A stretch of DNA of 28,019 nt from the NCBI GenBank assembly GCA_029879945.1, contig JAOUPJ010000008.1, forward strand, positions 1 through 28,019, given 5' to 3'. This DNA comes from Gammaproteobacteria bacterium (GTDB lineage: Bacteria; Pseudomonadota; Gammaproteobacteria; S012-40). Positions within the stretch are counted from its first letter, which is position 1. Each line of letters opens with the position of its first letter. Shown one piece after another: positions 23,042-28,019 of the stretch. A program made the position numbers and the translations under genes. A model generated the notes under the pieces. The model was not told the origin of the DNA. It saw only the letters and a list, made by a program, of their open reading frames with translations, and ran no database searches.

Positions 23042-23500
23042 TTAGTGATGATTATGGCCATGGCCCGTAGCGGGTTGGTCTTGCATTTTTATTTCAACTC
23101 GCGTCTCGACGAAACTTCCATTCGTAAATTTGAAAACCAAGTTTACTTTGTCTCCCGCTTTCAATTTCTTACCGGGTTTTTTTAACATTAAGTGATAACT
23201 GTTGGATTCAAGCGTGATTGAAGAGCCTGCCTTTATGGTCTTATCTTCAACTTCGTGCATCATGACCATACCATTGTGTATCATGGATTCGTGTAATTCT
23301 ATTTTTTCGAAATCCGAACTGCTAATGGATGCAATCGTTACCGCAACAGAGCCTGAATTCCTGATCTCCCCGTAGCCCGCAAGCACTTTAGCATTAGGTG
23401 GACCTGATCGAATCCACATATTTTCCAATTGCACATCATTCTCAGCCGAAAAAACGGAAAATGATGCCAACAGAAAAACTACCAGACTAAGATTTTTCAT
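23042..23500 (-). CDS. Periplasmic copper chaperone PCu(A)C
   Basis: 152 residues. A signal peptide (about 1-19, ending VFSA) precedes the PCuAC domain with the exact metal motif H-X10-M-X21-H-X-M: H70, M81, H103 and M105 (IELHESMIHNG, MMHEVED, NSYHLMLKKPG). The C-terminus adds a His-rich tail GHGHNHH that may bind extra copper. PCuAC delivers Cu(I) to the CuA or CuB centre of cytochrome oxidases, commonly with Sco. It overlaps the end of the Sco gene by 14 bases, so the two are translated together. Confidence 0.95.
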   Translation of the reverse strand: MKNLSLVVFLLASFSVFSAENDVQLENMWIRSGPPNAKVLAGYGEIRNSGSVAVTIASISSSDFEKIELHESMIHNGMVMMHEVEDKTIKAGSSITLESNSYHLMLKKPGKKLKAGDKVNLVFKFTNGSFVETRVEIKMQDQPATGHGHNHH

Positions 23501-24119
23501 AATGATTTCTCACCAAGAGATAGGTATCCAACACCCGTTTGTAATCATGCGGCGGCAGGACGTAGGCTCGGGAAACCCCTTTTGGCCCAATAATATAGAT
23601 AGCACCAAAATGGGTAACCACATAGTCGTCTGTGTTGGTATCCCCTTCAAATCCGTAGACCACACCAAACGTCTCAACAAACTTATCAATCTCTGCTTTT
23701 TCCCCACTGGTTCCAATAAACTTGGGATTAAAATGAGTCACGAACTCTTTTAAAGCGGCGGGTTTGTCGCGCTTCGGGTCCACGCTGGTAAACACAAATT
23801 GTGTATCGGGTAAATCGTTGTATTTAGCAACCTGGTTCATCACCATCATGGAAGTCGGACACACATCGGGACAATTGGTGTAGCCAAAAAACCAAAGGCT
23901 CCATTTCCCCTTAAAGGCCTGCTCAGTAAATTTCTTGCCATCCTGATCATAGAATGCGAACTGTGGAACAGGCTCGGGCGGATTTTCTATCACGATCCCT
24001 TCGCTACCCGCAGGTAACACGGGAGGCGGCGGTTCCTTTGAAGCAAATTGAGCAGACACTATCAGCAAGGCCACGACCACGAGACCAGAGACTAGAGCAT
24101 AAATTCCAGTACGAGCCAT
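23487..24119 (-). CDS. SCO1/SenC-family copper chaperone and thiol-disulfide protein
   Basis: 210 residues. An N-terminal membrane anchor (about 5-25) is followed by a thioredoxin-like domain with GYTNCPDVCPTSM carrying C83 and C87, SVDPKRDKPAALKEFV, and the third copper ligand H170 in DDYVVTHFGAIYII. All three copper ligands of Sco proteins are intact. It would face the periplasm and mature the CuA site of cytochrome oxidase. An AGGTAA ribosome site lies ahead of the ATG. The gene follows a lipoprotein gene by nine bases and overlaps PCuAC. Confidence 0.95.
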   Translation of the reverse strand: MARTGIYALVSGLVVVALLIVSAQFASKEPPPPVLPAGSEGIVIENPPEPVPQFAFYDQDGKKFTEQAFKGKWSLWFFGYTNCPDVCPTSMMVMNQVAKYNDLPDTQFVFTSVDPKRDKPAALKEFVTHFNPKFIGTSGEKAEIDKFVETFGVVYGFEGDTNTDDYVVTHFGAIYIIGPKGVSRAYVLPPHDYKRVLDTYLLVRNHYEKS

Positions 24120-24128
24120 CGGTGTTAC

Positions 24129-24566
24129 CTACTCTTCTCTAGGCAGTTTACTGGAGTCGATGCGATGACCAAAAACACGCAAGGGCTTGTCGTCATTGAC
24201 TCGACGTATCATGGTGACCATTTCCTTGGCCAATCCTTTTTCATATTTGGCATTAAACTGATACATATAGAAAATGCCTGTCAGTTTTTCGTCTGCCAAA
24301 CCTTTTTTCAAGGTCATGGATTCAAACTTGCCTAAGTGCTCGTCTACCATGGAGTAGTAATTTTTCCAATCATTGGGCTGACGTGAACCGAAAAATTCGG
24401 GATGCGCCATGGCCATGGCCTCGTCAATTTTTCCTGTATGAGTGGCTGCGAGAAAGTTTTCAGCCAGTTCTTTTGCCAGCGCATTTTCCGGACTGCTACT
24501 CGGACCACACGCGTTTAACATAATTGACGCGGCGATGATGGACACTAATTTAACAATTGATTTCAT
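24129..24566 (-). CDS. Small lipoprotein of unknown function
   Basis: 145 residues. The signal sequence ends in a lipobox LNAC (Cys20), followed by GPSSSPEN, so the mature protein is probably lipid-anchored; the residue after Cys is Gly, giving no inner-membrane retention signal. The rest (FLAATHTGKIDEAMAMAHP, then FNAKYEKGLAKEMVTMIRRV) has the mixed alpha/beta look of NTF2/DUF4019-like proteins, but a family was not established. AAGGGG lies before the ATG. It is two bases after the SPOR gene and nine before Sco. Confidence 0.8.
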   Translation of the reverse strand: MKSIVKLVSIIAASIMLNACGPSSSPENALAKELAENFLAATHTGKIDEAMAMAHPEFFGSRQPNDWKNYYSMVDEHLGKFESMTLKKGLADEKLTGIFYMYQFNAKYEKGLAKEMVTMIRRVNDDKPLRVFGHRIDSSKLPREE

Positions 24567-24568
24567 AC

Positions 24569-25141
24569 TTACCCCTTTACCTTAACACGTAAGGTCTTTA
24601 TTCCCTTCTTCTTTAATATATCTTGAACTCGATTCAATTCGGTGGCGGAGTCAAAAGGCCCAGCCTTGACCCGGTGCCAGGTCTGCTTTTCGTCTATGGT
24701 TACAGTTTGGATCGTGGATTCAATACCCAGAAAAGCGAGCTCAAGTTTGCGGCTCTCAGCATCTTTTCTGTTTTTAAACGACCCAGTTTGCAACATGTAG
24801 CGTTCACCCGGTTTTAGTTCCAGCTTGTCTGCTGTAATACTGTTTGGAACCAACACTTCCAGTTCGGGCAGTATTTCAAAAAACTCAAATTCAGTCCCTT
24901 TTGTTTCTTTGGCCTCTTTCACGGTGGGCTTGGCCTTGGGTGTTTCTTTGACACTAGCCAGTTCCACGGAATGGGTCTCGCTTTTTTTCCACACCAAAAT
25001 TCCGATGACAGCAATGAATAATCCAACAAAAATACCTGAAAACAGCCAAACCCAGTTTGGGCTATTACCCTCTTGTCTGTTGCGCTTCTTTACACCAGGC
25101 TTGTCACTGACCGTAGCCTGTCGCTTTTTTTTGACCGCCAC
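24569..25141 (-). CDS. SPOR-domain membrane protein (FtsN/DedD-like)
   Basis: 190 residues: a basic cytosolic tail (MAVKKKRQATV), one membrane helix (about 30-50, VWLFSGIFVGLFIAVIGILV), a Lys/Glu/Pro-rich linker, and a C-terminal SPOR domain (about 112-190, with YMLQTGSFKNRKDAESRKLE and WHRVKAGPFDSATELNRVQD). SPOR domains bind denuded septal peptidoglycan, and similar bitopic proteins act in cell division. The start is a GTG that directly follows the argS stop (TAAGTG). An argS-SPOR pair also occurs in Pseudomonas near priA. FtsN itself is larger in E. coli, so equivalence is not claimed. Confidence 0.9.
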   Translation of the reverse strand: MAVKKKRQATVSDKPGVKKRNRQEGNSPNWVWLFSGIFVGLFIAVIGILVWKKSETHSVELASVKETPKAKPTVKEAKETKGTEFEFFEILPELEVLVPNSITADKLELKPGERYMLQTGSFKNRKDAESRKLELAFLGIESTIQTVTIDEKQTWHRVKAGPFDSATELNRVQDILKKKGIKTLRVKVKG

Positions 25142-26911
25142 TTACATTGCCTCGGGCGCAGCGATTCCAATGATGGCTAGTCCGTTTTGCAGAACTTGAC
25201 GCGTTGCAGAAATCAGATGCAATCTTGCATTGCGCAGCTCTTCGTCTTCAATGAGAAAGCGATGTGCATTGTAGTAAGTGTGAAAATCGTTGGCCAGGTC
25301 TCTCAAATACTGCGCGAGTTGATGTGGCTCATGGTTGAGCGCAGCCGCCTTGATCACTTCAGGATAACGGGCCAGGGATTTTATCAAGCTCTGCTCGTGT
25401 TCCGTGTCTAATCGATGCAAAACGCCTTCTGCCTGCTTGGGGTGATAGTGTTGCCCGCTCTCGGTCAGGCCACGAAATACACTACAGATACGTGCATGGG
25501 CATATTGAATGTAGTAGACAGGATTGTCGCTGGACTGGGACTTGGCCAAGTCCAGATCAAAATCCAGATGTTGTTCCGACTTGCGCATGATGTAAAAAAA
25601 TCTCGCCGCATCCCGGCCCACTTCGTCACGCAGTTCTCTTAAGGTAACAAATTCACCGCTGCGCGTAGACATCTGCGCCTTTTGCCCCCCGCGGTAGAGG
25701 ATGGCAAATTGCACTAATAGAACATGAAAATCGTCGGTGGACTTGCCTAGCGCTTCGATGGCAGCCCGCACGCGCGGCACATAGCCGTGGTGGTCCGCCC
25801 CCCAAATATCGATAAGCTGATCAAAGCCCCGCTGATACTTGTTCAGGTGATAGGCGATGTCCGAGGCGAAATAGGTCATCTGGCCGTTTTCTCGGACCAC
25901 AACCCGATCTTTCTCGTCACCAAAATCAGTGGATCGAAACCATAGCGCTCCACCTTCTTCGTAGATAAAGCCCTTTTCTTTCAACTCATCGATGGCAATC
26001 TGAATCTGGTCGTTGTCACTAAGGCTTTGCTCGGAGAACCATTCATCGTATTCCACGCCAAATTCGGCCAGGTCATCACGGATATCGTCCAAAATCGTGT
26101 TCAAGCCTTTACCAAAGACCGCCCGATAATCGGCCGCCCCCAATAAGGATTTGGCCTTTTCGATGAGCGCATCGATATGGGCTTCTTTATCACCCTGGGG
26201 ATTGGCGTCGGTGAGATCTTCGGGCACGCCCTGGAACACGTCCTCTGCTTTGCGATGAAAACGATTATCGTGGGCCTGCCTTAATTCCTGGGCGATGTCG
26301 CGAATGTAGTCGCCCTTATAACCATTGGCGGGAAAAGCGAATGACTCGCCGCACAACTCCAGATAACGCAGCCATACCGATGCCGCCAGGATATTCATCT
26401 GTCGACCGGCATCGTTCACATAATATTCGCGATGCACCTCAAAACCGGCCGCCTTAAGCAGACTGGCCACGACGGAACCGTAGGCCGCACCGCGACCATG
26501 ACCCACGTGCAAGGGTCCGGTGGGATTGGCAGAGACAAACTCCACCTGGACCTTTTTACCTGCGCCGATTTGGTGGGTGCCGTAGGCACGCCCTTGCTCC
26601 AGAACAGTATTAATGATTTGTCGTTGAGCGCTTTCATCGACAAAAAAATTGATAAAGCCGGGGCCCGCAATCTCTGTTTTGGTGACAAAAGAGTTTGCGG
26701 GCAAATTCTCCACTATTCGGGTGGCCAGTTCGCGGGGATTGCACTTGGCGAGTTTGGCCAGCCGCATCGCGGCATTACAGGCGAAATCGCCATGGGCCTT
26801 GTCCCGCGTGTGTTCGATCAACACATCCGTGGGGGACTCGGCTGGAATGTGCCCCTGCTCAATAAGAGACTGAAGGGCCAGTGAGACCAGTTCTGACACT
26901 TGATTTTTCAA
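25142..26911 (-). CDS. argS: Arginyl-tRNA synthetase
   Basis: 589 residues. The N-terminal Arg-S domain leads into the class I catalytic core with the HIGH-type motif NPTGPLHVGHGRGAAYG (about 120-136) and EYYVNDAGRQMN; the usual KMSKS motif is replaced by a relaxed form (GGQKAQMSTRSGEFV), normal for many ArgRS enzymes. Then come the adenylation region (IWGADHHGYVPRVRAAIEAL) and a DALR anticodon-binding domain at the end (YYNAHRFLIEDEELRNARLH). It charges tRNA-Arg. It lies 60 bases after plsY on the same strand and leads a close-packed run of six genes ending with the GlcG/HbpS-like gene. Confidence 0.97.
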   Translation of the reverse strand: MKNQVSELVSLALQSLIEQGHIPAESPTDVLIEHTRDKAHGDFACNAAMRLAKLAKCNPRELATRIVENLPANSFVTKTEIAGPGFINFFVDESAQRQIINTVLEQGRAYGTHQIGAGKKVQVEFVSANPTGPLHVGHGRGAAYGSVVASLLKAAGFEVHREYYVNDAGRQMNILAASVWLRYLELCGESFAFPANGYKGDYIRDIAQELRQAHDNRFHRKAEDVFQGVPEDLTDANPQGDKEAHIDALIEKAKSLLGAADYRAVFGKGLNTILDDIRDDLAEFGVEYDEWFSEQSLSDNDQIQIAIDELKEKGFIYEEGGALWFRSTDFGDEKDRVVVRENGQMTYFASDIAYHLNKYQRGFDQLIDIWGADHHGYVPRVRAAIEALGKSTDDFHVLLVQFAILYRGGQKAQMSTRSGEFVTLRELRDEVGRDAARFFYIMRKSEQHLDFDLDLAKSQSSDNPVYYIQYAHARICSVFRGLTESGQHYHPKQAEGVLHRLDTEHEQSLIKSLARYPEVIKAAALNHEPHQLAQYLRDLANDFHTYYNAHRFLIEDEELRNARLHLISATRQVLQNGLAIIGIAAPEAM

Positions 26912-26971
26912 AGCTTGCTCCGCAATGCGAACCCGAGGACCGCACAGTTTACCAAAAATGGTGGAAAAATC

Positions 26972-27586
26972 TTAAACGTCTTCTTCGTCGGGGCCGGCAA
27001 TTTTATCTTCATTGCCGGTGAGCAGATTGCGGATGTTTGAACGATGTCGCCAGACCAGAAGCACGGTGAGTAGTATGTTTAAAATCAAATAGCTCTGCGA
27101 ACCGGTGATCCACCACATATAGAGCGGCGAAATAATTGACGCCAAAAGAGCCGATAGTGACGATATCTTGGTGACAATTGCAGCTAAAATCCAAGTTCCC
27201 AGAGTGGCGAGACCAACACGCCAGTCCACCGCCAAAAACACCCCGAGTGCCGTTGCAACCCCTTTTCCACCGCGAAAGCCAAAAAAGACGGGATAGAGGT
27301 GCCCCAGAAAGGCCGCGCCAGCCACCAGGGCTATCACCAACTCGGAATCGGTAAACAATTTGGCAATAAGAACCGGGATCACCCCCTTGATACAGTCACC
27401 CACCAGGGTAATGGCCGCCGCCTTTTTACCGCCATGGCGCAAGACATTGGTGGCACCTGGATTTCCAGAACCCAGGGTACGCGGATCCGGTAAACCCATG
27501 AGCTTGGAAACCACAATCGCCGTGGCAATGGAGCCAAAGAGATAGCCTGCAATGATTAGAACATAGTCAACCGCACTGAATTCCAA
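26972..27586 (-). CDS. plsY: Acyl-phosphate:glycerol-3-phosphate acyltransferase PlsY
   Basis: 204 residues, an integral membrane protein with five or more helices. The three family motifs are intact: LGSGNPGATNVLRHGGKK (near 37-54), GFRGGKGVATALGVFLAVDW (near 103-122), and VWRHRSNIRNLL near 177-188. It makes lysophosphatidic acid from acyl-phosphate and glycerol-3-phosphate, the first step of phospholipid synthesis together with PlsX. Start is a TTG at 27586 after AAGGTGA; there is no ATG nearby in frame. It is divergent from folB, an arrangement seen in other gammaproteobacteria. Confidence 0.95.
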   Translation of the reverse strand: MEFSAVDYVLIIAGYLFGSIATAIVVSKLMGLPDPRTLGSGNPGATNVLRHGGKKAAAITLVGDCIKGVIPVLIAKLFTDSELVIALVAGAAFLGHLYPVFFGFRGGKGVATALGVFLAVDWRVGLATLGTWILAAIVTKISSLSALLASIISPLYMWWITGSQSYLILNILLTVLLVWRHRSNIRNLLTGNEDKIAGPDEEDV

Positions 27587-27660
27587 AATTCACCTTCGCG
27601 TTGTGCCAAATGGGGACATCTGCGATTATAGAGCCTAGACCTCAAGAAATCGCTATTTCA

Positions 27661-28017
27661 ATGGATATTATTTTTCTAAACGCACTGCAAGTTCAGGCCG
27701 TCATTGGCATTTTCGACTGGGAACGGCGTATCAAGCAGACCGTGAGCATCGATTTGGAGATGGCCACCGATATACGCAAAGCGGCCGATTCGGACCACAT
27801 AGACGACACCCTGGATTACAAGGCGGTCTCCAAACGCATTGCTTCTTATGTGGAAGAAAGTGAATTTCAGTTGGTGGAAACACTCGCTGAACGCATCGCA
27901 GAGATACTTATGCAGGAGTTTCATGTACCGTGGGTTAAGGTTAAGCTCACCAAGCCAGGCGCGATTCGCGGTGCACGTGACGTGGGCGTGCTTATAGAGC
28001 GCGGTTCAAAACACTAG
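27661..28017 (+). CDS. folB: Dihydroneopterin aldolase FolB
   Basis: 118 residues; E. coli FolB has a near-identical layout. It begins MDIIFLNALQVQAVIGIFDW, has ADSDHIDDTLDYKAVSKRIA, the catalytic-site segment FQLVETLAERIAEILMQEF, and KVKLTKPGAIRGARDVGVLI close to the end, which holds the conserved Lys. It converts dihydroneopterin to hydroxymethyl-dihydropterin and glycolaldehyde in folate synthesis. The frame is open 20 codons further upstream, but the ATG at 27661 aligns with the family start. The ribosome site is weak. The stop is two bases before the window edge. Confidence 0.96.
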   Translation: MDIIFLNALQVQAVIGIFDWERRIKQTVSIDLEMATDIRKAADSDHIDDTLDYKAVSKRIASYVEESEFQLVETLAERIAEILMQEFHVPWVKVKLTKPGAIRGARDVGVLIERGSKH

Positions 28018-28019
28018 TA

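Noticed and set aside
26432..26884. 150-codon plus-strand frame opposite argS
   Set aside because: Antisense to the conserved ArgRS N-terminal region; composition follows the argS codons.
25142..26911. Loss of the KMSKS motif in ArgS
   Set aside because: Many arginyl-tRNA synthetases naturally lack a canonical KMSKS, so this is not a defect.

Overview
The window reads as chromosomal DNA from a Gram-negative gammaproteobacterium. It carries outer-membrane proteins (a porin, a second barrel-like protein, a lipoprotein), CCA-encoding tRNA, and the conserved blocks tsaD<>rpsU-yqeY-dnaG-rpoD-tRNA-Ile2 and rhlB<>trxA-rho. Genus cannot be fixed from the sequence; the combination (rpsU-yqeY-dnaG order, TIGR03545/TIGR03546 pair, argS followed by a SPOR gene) suggests a non-enterobacterial lineage. 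I saw no insertion sequence, prophage or CRISPR array.

Layout. 1-3.2 kb: the end of one gene and all of the next in a two-gene envelope pair of unknown function (TIGR03546/TIGR03545-like), a HIT hydrolase and an MgtC-family membrane protein. 3.2-3.55 kb: an AT-rich gap with a perfect inverted pair of DnaA boxes upstream of priA. 3.55-11.8 kb: information-processing genes: priA, tsaD (minus strand), then rpsU, yqeY, dnaG, rpoD, a strong terminator and a tRNA-Ile2 with CAT anticodon. 12-14.9 kb: an accessory-looking, AT-richer stretch with an unrecognised barrel-like protein, a porin and a spermidine-synthase-like protein. 15-16 kb: a stripped-down isc locus holding only iscR and iscU; IscR has no cysteine at all. 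16.1-20.4 kb: rsmE, rho and trxA on the minus strand, divergent from rhlB. 20.4-22.5 kb: an overlapping pair (unknown Cys-rich protein plus a small heme-copper-oxidase-like membrane protein), divergent from an overlapping GFA/HExxH pair. 22.5-27 kb: a tight minus-strand run argS - SPOR protein - lipoprotein - Sco - PCuAC - heme-binding GlcG/HbpS-like protein. 27-28 kb: plsY and folB, divergent.

How the genes fit together. One theme is replication and expression: PriA restarts forks, DnaG primes, RpoD initiates transcription, Rho terminates it, RhlB unwinds RNA, and S21, TsaD, RsmE, ArgS and tRNA-Ile2 serve translation. A second theme is copper, heme and iron-sulfur handling: IscR/IscU, PCuAC, Sco, the HbpS-like protein and the small oxidase-like protein. 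Undoing one inversion of about 5.76-26.9 kb would restore two neighbourhoods known in related bacteria (priA-argS-SPOR and rpsU/tsaD-plsY-folB), so the window may record such a rearrangement.

The points most worth following up are the cysteine-free IscR next to a lone IscU, the oxidase-like/Cys-rich overlapping pair, the GFA/HExxH pair with a possibly leaderless start, and the DnaA-box palindrome before priA.
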